Notes: generated by a model from the letters alone, not told the origin. 64,000 nucleotides of DNA from Orientallactaga sibirica (GCA_036365145.1 JAEOAD010000018.1:7582001-7646000), one strand, 5' to 3'; positions 11,440 to 23,121 are shown, counted from the first letter of the stretch. Made by a program: numbers and translations.

Positions 11440-12137
11440 TCTCCAAAATAGACCATATATTAGGACACAAAGCAAATCTTAACAAATACAGGAAAATTGA
11501 AATAATCCCATGTACGGTATCTGACCACAATGGGACTAAAGTACAAATAAGCAACAAGAAAAACTACAGATCATACAGAAATTCATGGAGACTAAACAGT
11601 GCACTATTGAATGGACGGGTCATTGAAGAAATCAAAGGGAAATCAATAAGTTCATATAATCAAATGATGATGAGAATACAGCATACCAAAACCTTTGGGA
11701 TTCAATAAAGGCAGTCCTAAGAGGGAAATTTATAGCTCTAAGTGCCCATATTAAGAAATTAGAGAGCCTGGCATTGTGGCGCATGCCTTTAATCCCAGCA
11801 CTTGGGAGGCAGAGGTAGGAGGATCACCTTGAGTTCGAGGCCAGCCTGAAACTACATAGTGAATTCCAGGTCAGCCTGGGCTAGTGTGAGACCATATCTC
11901 AACAAACAAACAAACAAACAAACAAGAACAAAAAACAAAACAAAAAAGAAATTAGAGAGTTCACAAGTAAACAATTTAATGCTTTACCCTAAGGCCTTAG
12001 AAAAAGAAGAACAAGGCAAATCAAAAATCAGTAGATGGGAAGAAATAATAAGGGCAGAAATTAATGACATAGAAACAAAAACAAAAATAAAAAAACAATC
12101 CAAAGAATCAATGAAACAAAGAGTTGGTTCTTTGAAA
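11440..12137 (+). mobile_element. L1 ORF2 internal fragment, truncated at both ends, with target-site duplication
   Basis: It encodes the end of the endonuclease region and the start of the linker (KIDHILGHKANLNKYRK, SDHNGTKVQISNKKNYRSY, then NSWRLNSALLNGRVIEEIKG). It stops mid-gene at gttggttctttgaaa, with no 3'UTR and no poly(A). The host repeat is duplicated exactly on both sides: agaatcaccatgg at 11427-11439 and 12138-12150. A B1 SINE sits inside. Both-end truncation with a duplication is unusual for target-primed insertion. Confidence 0.9.
11767..11945 (+). mobile_element. B1-type SINE nested in the L1 fragment
   Basis: The head is cctggcattgtggcgcatgc, box B is gagttcgaggcc and the tail is (CAAA)n-like. 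The 14-bp target-site duplication aagaaattagagag is exact (11753-11766 and 11946-11959). This is the innermost and youngest layer of a three-layer nest. Confidence 0.93.
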
Positions 12138-12472
12138 AGAATCACCATGGAAACAAATCTCTGGGCATGTATGGGAAGGATTTTCTATATTAGATTAGTT
12201 GAGGTGAGATGAGTTTCCCAAACTGTGCACCACCCCATGGGTTGGGTGTCTAGGCTGTATAAAAAGAAGAAAGTGAGCTGAACCTTCAACATTCATTGCT
12301 CTGCTCTGCTTTTTCATTCTTATGTAGGATGTGACCAGCTCCTGTCATCATGCATTCCCTGTAATGATGTACTGTAACAAGGAACTCTAAACTGAAATAA
12401 ACCCTTTCTTTCTTAAATTGATTTTTGTCAGAGACATTGCCTTGATAACAAAAAGGTAACTGATATATCTTC

Positions 12473-13661
12473 TAAAAGTATTCCATTTATATTGTTGCTG
12501 AAAGATGGGATGGAAGGTCAGAAATATTAGTGTTGTTACTAAAAGGAACTGAAATGCTGCAGGGCTTCTGTTTATTATATAGTCCAACATGTGCTATTAT
12601 AAAGATAATGACAGATATCCCAAAGCAATTATCAAAATGCTTATAGAAGGGATGCCTCTCTGTGAATGTCATAGATTATAAAATAACTATATACCTATTA
12701 TAATTATAAAGCCAAGATTTTGAACTACTAGCTCCAGGCTACCTTTCCATACTATAAACAGCATGCACATACCCCATCCAGGACAGAAAATTTCTCTCTG
12801 TTGTCTTTACAGCCCCAAATGAATTAATTTTTATTATATATCTTAATAAAAATTTATACTGCTAAGGCATTAAGTTGAAGCAGAATCCTAACAAGATAAT
12901 TTCCTCAAGTTCTTACGGGGCCTGTATCTCTCCATGACAGAAGGCACTCCTGCAGTTGGTCAGGATGAGGGAAACTGAATCATATATTTTTACTCTTTTA
13001 AGGCCATCACTATTTTTTTCTGTCATTACTTCTCACATCTGCTTTAGGCACAGCCAAGCAACAAAGGACAGTGGTGCTGGGCACTGGTCCCATTAGGGAA
13101 GATTTGAGTCCATGGTCTTCTTTCCTTGTGATTTGTGCTAAATTCACTTTGGACAAATGCTACAAGGCACCAGAGGCCTTTTTGATTAAACAGAGAAAGG
13201 AGTCTATTAAACATGTGAAATTATAATTTCTAGAGGCTTGGGAACTTAGAAAATGTAGACAGTTGCTGGCTAAAGAACTAAGAAAATGTTTGAGTAAAAA
13301 AAAAAAAAAAATCCTGGATAATGGAGCCAGAGATCCTGTCAGTGGTAAATATGGGTAAGCCACCATTACCCACTAAATAGTTTATTAGTGATTTCTTTGT
13401 TTTTATCAGAATGTTTAGAAACCTTAAGTCCAAAACTGACTCCATTCGCTAACAAATCAAAAATACCACAACCTCCAATACAGAAATGTGCCAACAGAAA
13501 CATCAAAGATCAAGCTAAACTCACAAAAGTAACACATATTTCAAAGACCTCAAATTAAAAAAATGCAATAAAACGTTATCACATTCAGAATAGAAGAAAC
13601 GGTTGAGAGCATGATTTAGAACACAAACCCAAGGTGCAATAGCAAAGTGAACCAGGAGCCC
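12473..13661. other. Unique-looking DNA
   Basis: AT-rich, with short homopolymer runs (A-run about 13297-13311). No gene or repeat family was recognised. The last 5 bases, agccc, are the left target-site duplication of the next LTR. Confidence 0.5.
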
Positions 13662-14061
13662 TGTGGTAGTTTGAATGTATGTCTCTCATATACTCAGGTG
13701 TTTTGCCAAAGCTTGTAACTTGGGTTGCAGGTTCCTGGCTAGAGAAGGTATCACTGGGGACAGATCCTGGGGTTCAGTTCTAAGGTTTATCTGAAGACAG
13801 ATTAGATTACAGCTCAAAGGTATGCAGAACAATTTGAGTTCTGGCAGATTCCCTGCTATTTTTGTTCCTTTGTGTTTGTGGTTTTTGGTGTTGGCTGGCT
13901 AGTGATGTTTTTTTTTTTTTTTTCTCTGCTTGGATGTATGAAAGCAGTTTCTTCCACCGTTGATGGAACTTCCACCCTGTAAGCTTGAAATAAATCCTTT
14001 TCTTTCTTAAACTGTGCCTAGTTTGGATATTCATCCCAACAACGTGGAACTATCTAAAACA
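13662..14061 (+). mobile_element. Solo LTR, MaLR-like, exact 5-bp duplication
   Basis: It starts tgtggtagtttgaatgtatg and ends ...ctatctaaaaca, giving TG...CA termini. A polyadenylation-type gaaataaatcc lies about 75 nt before the end. The target-site duplication agccc is exact (13657-13661 and 14062-14066). It shares the blocks 'gaggtatcactggg' and 'gatcctggggttca' with the LTR at 22727-23121. There is a T-run at 13909-13923. No internal sequence. Confidence 0.88.
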
Positions 14062-14066
14062 AGCCC

Positions 14067-14453
14067 TAAGCCAACCTTAGCACAGAGGCTGGGAAACCCT
14101 CAAATACTGCCTGAGCCTTTGCCTTTCTGCCCATCTCTTGGGTAAGTGGGTCAAAATGAGGAAGCAGTATCAAGTTGTCTCATTGGGGTTTATATTGAAA
14201 GCCAAATTTGATGATCTGGACTCCTGTAGGTAGGGTTTGGCTATCACCCACTACAACATCGTGCCCTACCTGGGTTTTGCTTAATTGCCAAATTATTTCT
14301 TCTAATTAAGTCAGCTGCCAATTTCCCTGCATTTTATGGTTTGAGAGATGCCAAGAAGACATCTCTGTAACTTTCGGCCATTACATTTACATACCCCCAT
14401 TATATTTTTCAGCAATGTCTACAATACCATCACTCATAAAGATATTTAATCTG
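14067..14453. other. Unique-looking DNA
   Basis: Nothing recognised. The end overlaps the left target-site duplication of the next SINE (14444-14453). Confidence 0.45.
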
Positions 14454-14666
14454 GACTGGAGAGATGGCTCAGCAGTTAAGGTACTTGCCTGCAAAACCTA
14501 AAGAGCCAGGTTCATTTCCCCAGTACCCAAGTAAATCCATATGCACAAAGTGGTGCATGGGAGCTCATTTGCAGTGTCTGGAGGCCCTGGCATGCCCATT
14601 TCTCTCTTTCTCTCTCTCTTTGTTTGTCTCTATTTGCAAATAAATAAAAAATATTTTTTAAAAAGC
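14454..14666 (+). mobile_element. tRNA-type SINE (ctggagagatggct family)
   Basis: tRNA-like head ctggagagatggctcagcag, box-B-like ggttcattt region, CT-rich body and an aaataaataaaa tail. Target-site duplication atttaatctg at 14444-14453 and 14667-14676. This is the commonest young SINE in the window. Confidence 0.9.
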
Positions 14667-14984
14667 ATTTAATCTGCAAGCAATTTATGAGTGCCTAATT
14701 TATGTGTAACATTTATGTAGCGGGTTGAGTAAAACATGGGTATGTGCCATGAAGTAGTAGGTTCTGATGCAGAATGAAGATGCAACCATACTTATGATAA
14801 AAAAGAAAAGATCTGTGTGTAGCACTTAAAAGGAACTTGATAAATGCTTATGCATGAGGATTATAGTCCTCAGGAAATAAATTATTACTATAGTTTATCT
14901 ATATTGGTAAAAACAGAATAAAAGGCAGATTTGAGATATACTTCAGAGGCAAAAATTAACCTATAAGTAGAATGGATGTGAGGG

Positions 14985-15324
14985 TGGAGAGAAGGAAAAT
15001 GTAAAATGTCCCCCATAGCCTCATGTGTTTGTGATCAAGTCTCTTACTTAATCCCCAGCTAATGAAGGTGAAGCCTTGCTGGAGGATATGTGTCACTGAG
15101 GGGGCTTGGATTTATAGTCCAGCCATGCTTTCTAGTGCTTGTTAGCTAGCTCATTGCTGATGCTTCCTACCTGTTGATATGTGACAACATGAGCCAGTTT
15201 CTGGCTTCTGCCATGCTTTCTACATGATGAAACTTCCTCCTAAAACTAAGTCTGAAGTAAACTCTTTCCTTCTATAAGCTGCTTCTGGTTGAGTGTTTGG
15301 TCTGAGGACAGAATGGCTATAATC
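14985..15324 (+). mobile_element. LTR, MaLR-like
   Basis: It contains atgtcccccatagcctcatg, the block 'gaagccttgctggaggatatg', a gaagtaaactctttcc tail in place of the usual aataaa, and ends near gctataatca. It belongs with the copy at 39668-39988. The 5' end is diverged and no clear target-site duplication was found. Confidence 0.65.
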
Positions 15325-15979
15325 AATATTTCCATCTCTGATGTAAGCCTCAGGTAACCTCTGGATAGACAAGTAGGTTATAGAGTATCATTTCAGAGTT
15401 AGTCCAGGCCTGTGGATATGGAGTAAATGTGGATTGTGTCCCATTACTATAGCCAGAGACAATGGAAGCAAAAAAATTTAGAGACTCCAGTGAATATGAG
15501 TTCAGTTTAGAAATGGTTTGGGGTGGCCCATTCTGTAGATACATCCATGGGTTCACCAACTGGAAAGCTTCTTGAGGGTTTCATAAAATTTAACAGAATT
15601 GATTAGATAACTGTCCATTGGTGATTGAAGTCAATCTCAAGCTCCTCTCCTTTATTCAAAATCTGGGAAGCAAGCTAAAACCTCTAACCCTCTAAAAAAA
15701 ATTTTTTTTAAAAAAAAATTCTAACCCTCTGATCATATTTTTTGTTTTCTTTGGCAACAGTTTCCACACTGAAGCTACCCAGAGATACTCACTCTGACAC
15801 ACCTCAGTGGGACATAGAAGACATTCATCACAGGTATGACAGCTGTGCTAGGATAGGGACAGAATTCAGACATATTGTTCATTATACTCCAAGATCTGTA
15901 TGTTAAAAGAAATCTGCCTGTGGAAAATATCTCCTTTAGAGACAGAATCACAAGAGTGACATTTAAGAAAACAATTAAA
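15325..15979. other. Unique-looking DNA
   Basis: Nothing recognised except a short inverted A/T run at 15698-15720 (aaaaaaatttttttt-type palindrome), which could be cruciform-prone. Confidence 0.45.
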
Positions 15980-16210
15980 GGGTTGGAGAGATGGCTTAGT
16001 GGTTAAGGTGCTGGCCTGAGAAGCCTCAGGACCCATATTCCATTCTCCAGATCCCAAATAAGCCATATACACAAATGTGATGCAAGTGCAGGGTCACACA
16101 TGCCCACTAGGTGGCACAAGCCTCTGGAGTTTGATTTCAGTGGCTCTTGTGTGCCCATTCTTTCTATCTCTCTCTCTCTCTCTCTATTTCTCTCTCTAAA
16201 ATATAAAAAA
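15980..16210 (+). mobile_element. tRNA-type SINE
   Basis: Head ggttggagagatggcttagt, body with (CT)n at 16168-16187 and an aaaatataaaa tail. More diverged than the 14454 copy. No confident target-site duplication. Confidence 0.82.
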
Positions 16211-16810
16211 TATTGGAAGAAAGAAACTAATGAAGCAGACCTAAACTATAGAGAATAAACCCACTTTGGCTATTTCTTTTAAATAGTTAAAAGTCCTTAA
16301 ACATTTGAGAGAAGAAAGCACAGAAAAGAAAAATTAGGATGGACAAAAATGCTTGATAATGGGTGAATAAACTATGAGATATGAGATTTTAAGGTTACTT
16401 TAATCAAGATTCTGAGACTGTAGGAGAGATTACATCAATAAAATAATGAGCGTTTGATATGAAGTAAACAAGAAAATGTTCATTGAAATAAAAATATGCT
16501 AGCTATATTTATATGTTCATAATATGGAATGAGGAAAAGACCCTAAAATACAAAACAGAAAATGAGAAAAATAAAATATCAGAGGAAAATTAAGTTTCAA
16601 TTGGTCATCCCAGAGGATCATCTGCTTATTCAAAGAATTCTAGAATAAGAAAAGAAATAATATGATAATTAAAAAATCATGAAATCTATAAGACAGTAAG
16701 ACACTATTTATAAAATTTTAAGAAAAAAATTATTTTTATGTCAGAATTCTACATTTAACACAATGTTACTTTGAGAATAAAGTCAATTTACAAGATAAAA
16801 AGAGTTAGCA
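16211..16810. other. AT-rich unique DNA
   Basis: No feature recognised before the next SINE; the last bases form its left target-site duplication. Confidence 0.45.
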
Positions 16811-16950
16811 TTGCTGGGCATGGTGGTGCATGTCTTTAATCTCAGCACTGGAGAGACAGAGGTAGGAGGATCGCTGTGAGTTCAAGGCCATCCTGTGAAT
16901 TCCAGGTCAGCCTGGAATAGAGTGAAACCCTACCTTAAAAAAAAAAAAAA
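16811..16950 (+). mobile_element. B1-type SINE
   Basis: Head ctgggcatggtggtgcatg, box-B-like gagttcaaggcc, internal short deletion after 'catcctg', poly(A) tail. Target-site duplication aaagagttagca / aaagagtaagca (16799-16810 and 16951-16962, one mismatch). Confidence 0.9.
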
Positions 16951-17197
16951 AAAGAGTAAGCACATAGAAACAACTCAGAAATGTTGGTTGAGTCTATGTC
17001 CCATCTCTTCTTTGTCAAGCAGTGAGACTGTTCTTTGCATCTGTCCATCTAGATAATCCACAATTTTTAGCCCTAGGATATGATCATCAGTCAAAGGTTT
17101 CATTTCTAGCTTTAAGACATTAGGAGGCCACATTTGCTCTTTCTGCCAAGCTGGCTGGTGGCAAGGGAAAACAAGAAACAAAAGATAAGATAGTGGA

Positions 17198-17415
17198 TCT
17201 CTTTTTTTAAAAAAATATTTTATTTAGTTATTTGAGAGAAAGAAGGAGAGAGAGAGAGAAAGAATGTGAGCACCTGGGCCTCCAGACACTGCAAATGAAC
17301 TCCAGATTAATGTGCCCCCTTATGAATCTGGCTTATGTGGGTCTTAGAGAATTGAACTGGGATCCTTTGGCCTTGCAGGCAAATGCCCTAACCGCTAAGC
17401 CATCTCTCCAGCCCC
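17198..17415 (-). mobile_element. tRNA-type SINE, minus strand
   Basis: The minus strand begins ggggctggagagatggctta; the tail at the low-coordinate end is T/A-rich. The target-site duplication aagatagtgga is exact at 17187-17197 and 17416-17426. Confidence 0.93.
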
Positions 17416-17596
17416 AAGATAGTGGAAATATCTCTTTCAAAATGGCTGTGTGGAGTAGTTTCAGGAGGACTGATATAGAAAAATAAACTATGAAATTAAG
17501 TTATACTGTTTAACTTACCCTGACTTATAGAAATATAATAGGGCCAAATGACAAATACTCGCTTCCTCCTCAATAAAAAAATAGTCTTCCCAAAAT

Positions 17597-18805
17597 GGGT
17601 AGACAACAATGCAAAAAAGCCAATTAAAGTCAGAAAACTGAGAGATCACCAAGGATGCCTAGTGCTACCATGGAAGCCTCCAATCAAATCATAGAAAAAT
17701 CAACAGAAACTCATTCCCAAAGCAAAAACACAAAACCAATGAAACCCTGATCAAAAAAACTGCTGAACTGAAAGCAAACCATCAAAGAACCAACAGTCAT
17801 ATCAATGAAATTGAATAGAATTGTCTCCTAGAGTGTTCAGCTTTTGAAAGTAGGCTTAACTTGATTGAAGAAAACTTTAGAACCCTCCAAAGAGATATGA
17901 ATAAATTGAAGGTAAGTCAAGAAATGAAAGATCTCAACAACTGGTTGATTAAGCTTAATTAAGACTTGATCAAATGCAAAAATGAACTCCAGGAAGCATC
18001 AAGAAAATCAGAACTCAAATTGAAATTGTATCTCAAAAAAGAGATGGACATGATGCAAAATAACACAACAGAAAATAAAAATCAAATAAAAATTATAAAA
18101 CCTCTCTAGAATCACTCACCAACAGAGTTATTCATGTGGAAGACAGAACCTCTGACCTGGAAGACAAGGCAAAAGAAATTGATCTAGAGGCCAAAAACTT
18201 TGCTAAATGCAAAAAATCAAGTGAACAGAATATTAGTAAACTGTGGGACACCCTAAAATGACCAAACATCCAGATCATGTACATACCAGAAAGAGAGTAA
18301 ATCCATGTCAGAGGAATAGAGAACATATTCATCAAAATTATTGAAGAAAATTTTCTGAATCTCTCCAAAGACAGGCCCATCCCAATACAGGAAGACCACA
18401 GAACACCAAAAGGATAGGATCAAAGAGGAAACTCTCCAAGACACACCATAGTTAAAACTTTTAACAACAAAAACAAAGAGAGAGTATTAAAAGCAGCAAG
18501 AGGGAAACAATTATTAACATACAAAGGAAATCCTACCAGAATGACATCAGATTTCTCAATGGAAACCCTGAAAGCCAGAAGGGCCTAGAATGGAAGACTT
18601 CAAATCTGAAAAACTATGGCTTCCAACCCAAGCTACTCTACCCAACAAACATATCCCTCATAATATATGGTGAAAGAAAAGATTTCCATGAAAAAAAACT
18701 CAACTCTATGATTATATGAACACAAAGCCAAATCAACAGAGAATACTTGAGGGAATACTCTACACAGAACAGTCAAACAACCAGTCTCAAGAGCCAGCAA
18801 GAAGA
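17597..18805 (+). pseudogene. L1 ORF1, decayed
   Basis: It starts ATGGGTAGACAACAATGC (MGRQQC..., compare MGRPQHKRK at 43371). Coiled-coil, RRM-like and C-terminal regions can be followed to about 18800 through several stops. The last part encodes [18 protein letters not shown], then [11 protein letters not shown] at the junction with ORF2. Confidence 0.82.
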
Positions 18806-19999
18806 AGAAAAGGGTGCTCACTCTCACTACTGCTCTTCAACATAGCACTAGAAGTATTAGCCCAAGCAATAAGACAGGAGAAAGAAATAAAGGGGATTCA
18901 AATAGGAAAGGAAGAAGTTCAGCTAGCCCTATTTGCAGATAACATGTCCTGTATATAAGTGACCCCAAAGTCTCTATCTCAAAACTACTAAAGGTGATAA
19001 ATTCCTTGAACAGAGTGACAGGATACAAAATAATGCAGAACAATCAGTAGCTTTTCTATATGCAAAGGACAAATATACAAAGAAATCGGTGACAGTGTCC
19101 CATTTTCAATAACAACAAAAAGTTAAATAACACTAAGCAAAGATGTGAAAGACCTATATAATGAAAACATAAAAACACTCAAGAAAGAAATAGAGGAATT
19201 GAGAAGATGGAAAGTCCTCCCATGCTCCTGGTAGAATTAATATTGTGAAAATGGAAATTCTACCCAAAGCAATATAGAGATTTAACACAATACCAATAAA
19301 ATACCTGCATCTTTCTTCAAAGAGATTGAAAAATGATCTCAAAATTCTTATAGAATGGCAGAAGCCTCAGATATCCAAACATATCCTCAGCAAAAAAAAC
19401 AAACCAAACAAAAACAAAAACAAACAAACAAAAAACTCCTATGGTGGTTTCACCATCCCTGATCTAAAGCTATATTACACAGCCATGATATCAAAACCAG
19501 CATGTTACTGGAATAAAAACAGAAACATAGACCAATGGAACAGAATTGAAGACCCAGACCATAGGTCAAGTAACTACAGCTGTTTGAACTTGACAAAGAT
19601 GCCAATAATGCAGTATGGAGAAAAGACAATATCTTCAACAAATGATGGACAAATTGCATGACCTTATGTAGAACAATGAAATTACACCTACTCATTTCTC
19701 CATACACACACAAAAAATTCTAAACAGATTAAGACTTCAATACAAGACATGAAACTCTTCAAGTACTGGAAGAAAAAATAGGAGGCACTCTCCACAATAT
19801 AGGATGGATAAAGACTTCCTGAACAAAACCCCATTAGCCCAGGAAATTAAACAAGCACACAACCAATGGGATCTCATGAAACTAAATAGCTTTTACACAG
19901 ACAAACATACCATACGTAGATCCAACAGATTATTCACTGAATGGGAGAAAATGTTTGCCAACTATACCACTGACAGAAGCCTAATATCTAGTATGTACA

Positions 20000-20030
<31 letters not shown>

Positions 20031-20668
20031 AACAAAAATTCAAACAACACACTCCAAAAGTGGGGCAGAAAATTAAATAGGGAGTTATCAGAGGAAGAAT
20101 CACAAATGGCTAGCACACTTAAGAAAATGTTCAACATCCCTAACCATTAGGGAAATTAAAACAACTATGAGATTCTACCTTACCCCAGTAATTATAGCAA
20201 ACATTAAACAATCAAATGAAAGCAAACATTGGTGAGGATGTAGAGAAATAGGAACACTCATTCACTTTCGGTGGGAATGTAAGCGGGTACAACCACTATG
20301 GAAATCAATATGGAGACTATTGAAAAGGATGAATATAGAGTTACCAACAAACCCTGTTATTCCTTATTGGGCATTTACCATAAAAGCTCCACATCTCAGT
20401 TCAGAGATATTTGCTCAACCATGTCTATAGCTGCTCAACTCATAATACCTAAAAACTGGAACCAACCCAGGTGCCCATCATTGGATGAATGTATAACCAA
20501 GATGTGGTATATCTACACAATGGAATTCTACTCAGCAGTAAGAGAAAATGACACACTGAAATTTGTAGAAAAATGGTCAAACTTGGAACAGCTCATTCTA
20601 AGTGAACTCACACAATCACAGAAAGGCAACCATCACATGGTCTCACTTTTCTACAGTTACCTAACCTA
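18806..20668 (+). pseudogene. L1 ORF2, RT palm to C-terminus
   Basis: It begins inside the RT motif with [19 protein letters not shown] (usual form RQGCPLSPLLFN), then [10 protein letters not shown] where the catalytic FADD aspartate pair is changed to DN. The thumb and C-terminal region follow, with a 27-A run near 19998-20024 and the final MWYIYTMEFYSAVRENDTL block near 20505-20560. The stop is near 20668. Frames 19804-20028 and 20298-20669 are the best preserved. The element is inactive by deletion and by the DN change. Confidence 0.9.
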
Positions 20669-21943
20669 GATCAACCTGAGTTGCTAAGATACCTGAATAC
20701 CATCTTGAGGCTGGGACTATAGAGGGGGAAGGGCTTGGGGGAAGGGGAAGGGTGTGGAGGGATATAAAACTTAACCCAAATTGAACTGGTACCATAGAAT
20801 CCTATATATTCTAAGTCAGACTAAAGGGTGGATCCCTCAAGAGGATCTTAAGGGGAGCACCTGAACTGATGGGCCTTGGAGAGGGTGAAATGGAACCTAA
20901 TCTTAAATTTCTCTCTGTCTTTTTCTTTTCCCTTAGCACTGACCTGTAATTCCCTGTACCAGGATGTAATTTACATCCACAATTAGCTGTTGATCAGAGA
21001 GATCTACTAGATCTTCTAAAACAAACAAGACAGAATTCTGTCAGAGCACTTGATTACCCACCAGAGGTTAATGGTAAGACCTTACTGCTGAAAACACTGT
21101 ACACTGTCGGCATGGACCATGGAGAGACCTGGTTGGAATCTGGAAGAGAGCCAGTTCCCAGACAATTAGCCTGTCTAGTGCTAGAAGGTTCTATGAGTGC
21201 TACTGGGGGAAAGTGGCCAACATCTGTCCAGCAATTCAAAATCTAAGTGACTCAGAATCAAACAACCTGACGTGATGCTCACTCAAGTGCAATAGTGACA
21301 CAAAGCCATAGTGGCTAACCAACTGCTCTTGGATTGGCTAACAGATCTGCTCAGTGGAAAGGAAACCATATCTGGAACTGCAAAACAAGTCAAAATCAAA
21401 TCCAGAAAATGATTCTGCTTTCCATTGTCAAGCTCCCACTAACCTTGGGCTACAGGGGAGCATACACCCTATAGAGTCTCTCTAAATCAATAATGGTTAC
21501 CCTGTTTAACCAATGCTGACTTCATTCTCCATTAGAGAATCTGCCTCTCTTTTTCAGATGGCAGCTGGACCTGAGGAGAGTGCTGCTTTCATAGTGAATC
21601 TGATATCAGCATGAGGGTGATGGAGATAGACAATGAGGATATTCAACACCTACCAAACCAGAGATCCAGAGGCGCCTAAGTGCCCATCACTGAAGTAGAC
21701 TTAAAATGCTCCCAGCATGGCTCAGGGAATTTTGTGGAAGAGGGGGCAGAAAGATTGTTAGAGCCAGAAGTTGGGATATTTTGCACAAAGACATTGCCTC
21801 TCCCCACCCCCATAATGCATGATGCACAATCCCCATGGGGCTAATGTACATCCCCAACTAGGAAAAGATGCAGGGAGGAGAGAATGGATGGTACCAACAT
21901 GTGTTGGTTACATACTAAATATGTGCATATCTAATAAAAAATT
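20669..21943 (+). other. L1 3'UTR with donor- and acceptor-like blocks
   Basis: About 1.27 kb. It begins after the ORF2 stop, has a G-rich block at 20714-20762 (gagggggaagggcttggggg), a donor-like atg|gtaagac with GT at 21074-21075, an acceptor-like ctctttttcag with AG at 21556-21557, and ends in the conserved catgtgttggttacatacta ... aataaaaaa. The same order of blocks is seen in the other long L1 copies. Confidence 0.75.
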
Positions 21944-22059
21944 GAATTTAATTTTAACTTTAACATCTCAAGTCCAAAATTTGACCAAGTTTTTGGCCTT
22001 ATAATGTGTATGTTTGCATAGCTATATGGACATAAGTGTGCACATGCATGTAGAAACCA

Positions 22060-22300
22060 CATAATGATTGTCATTCTCAGGAATACCATCCATTTCCTTT
22101 GAAACAGGACCTCTCATTTACCAGGAGTTCATCAAACAGGTTTGATGGGCTGGTTAGTGAGCCTCAGGGATCTGTATGTCTTCATCACCCCAGATCTGGG
22201 ATTTTAGGTATGTGCTACAACATCCAACACTTTACATGGGTTTCAAGTATCAAACTCAGATCCTTACATCTGTGAGGCACTTTATCTTTCAAGCCCTAAT
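22060..22300 (-). repeat. B4-like SINE, old
   Basis: Minus-strand orientation of a B4/B1-tRNA composite: ggattttaggtatgtgctac (B1-type) next to 'caaactcagatccttacatctgtgaggcactttat' (tRNA-type, partial). Strongly diverged. Confidence 0.5.
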
Positions 22301-22726
22301 TTTATCCTTAATAATAGTGTAGATAGTTACAAATGTGATTGAAAACCCAGGGGTTTTTGAGGACACAGTCAGAATGTAAGATACTTAGAATTGAAAAGAA
22401 AACAGCTATAAGTTGTATATGAAAACTCTGGATTAAACATAAAGCAAATTCAAATGTGTCACAGTATTTATCAATTAAAATAAAGGTATACTGACAAGAA
22501 TTTAACACTGATAGCATCCTCTGCTAATCCAACTAACAAAAGATTATATTTCTTTCATTCTGAGTTCAAACCTGCCACTTTATTCTATAGAATGCAGTAT
22601 ATGATTGCACTGACATCATCATAATATGTCTGTTTACATAAATACAAGCAAAAGTATGTAAATATCTCTTTTTTCACATTTTAGCATTAACTTTAGAAAA
22701 CAATAAAAGTAAACATTTATACTCAC
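22301..22726. other. Unique-looking DNA
   Basis: AT-rich, nothing recognised. Ends in the left target-site duplication ctcac of the next LTR. Confidence 0.45.
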
Positions 22727-23121
22727 TGTCATAATCAGCTCCATACTACTAGGATGAACCTCCATACTGGCACTGTTTATGGGAAGAAAGGATTTATTTC
22801 AGGTGTGCAGATCCAGGGGAAGTTCCATTATGTTGAAAGAAGTTGGCCCTCTTTCACAGATCCAAGTACAAAGAGAAGAAAGCACCATCAGCACCACCAA
22901 AAGCAAGCACCAAAACCAAACAGTAAATAGGAGAGAACCCAGGCAGAACTCACTCTGCATATATTAGGCTGGAATTCATATCCACCCCCAGTAACATCTT
23001 AGAGATGAACCCCAGGATCCATCCCAGTGATACCTCTTCCAGCCAGGTGGCTGGAAATTCATGTTACAAGCTTTAATAAGACATTTGAATCTACTGGGAG
23101 ACATAAATTCAAACTACTACA
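22727..23121 (-). mobile_element. Solo LTR, MaLR-like, exact 5-bp duplication
   Basis: On the minus strand it starts tgtagtagtttgaatttatg, has 'gaggtatcactgggatggatcctgggg' (partial) and gaaataaatcctttcttccc near its end, and closes with ...ttatgaca. Ends are TG...CA. Target-site duplication ctcac at 22722-22726 and 23122-23126 is exact. Same subfamily as 13662-14061 and 37684-38045. A 5'-truncated L1 begins immediately after it. Confidence 0.9.

Larger units (their letters stand above)
11385..12472 (+). repeat. Interspersed repeat ('tgtcaacttgac' family) split by an L1 insertion
   Basis: The left part (11385-11439) has ctgtcaacttgacaggattt. The right part (12138-12472) continues the same element: ctctgggcatgtatggga, 'ggctgtataaaaagaagaaagtgagc' (partial), a polyadenylation-like aataaaccctttcttt and the end gtaactgata. 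A homologous copy on the minus strand at 34690-35035 shows the order without the interruption. LTR-type or hAT-type origin could not be decided by eye. Confidence 0.65.
17525..21943 (+). mobile_element. L1 retrotransposon with ORF1-ORF2 internal deletion
   Basis: It has a short 5' leader, ORF1, then a jump straight into the RT palm of ORF2, the ORF2 C-terminus and a complete 3'UTR ending in ctaataaaaaattg. The 5' limit is approximate and no target-site duplication was found. The endonuclease, linker and first part of RT (about 2 kb by comparison with the copy at 1.5-4.9 kb) are missing at about 18805. Confidence 0.88.

Noticed and set aside
14454..14666. tRNA gene at the SINE head
   Set aside because: The head is tRNA-derived but lacks a complete cloverleaf and occurs many times with CT-rich bodies and target-site duplications.
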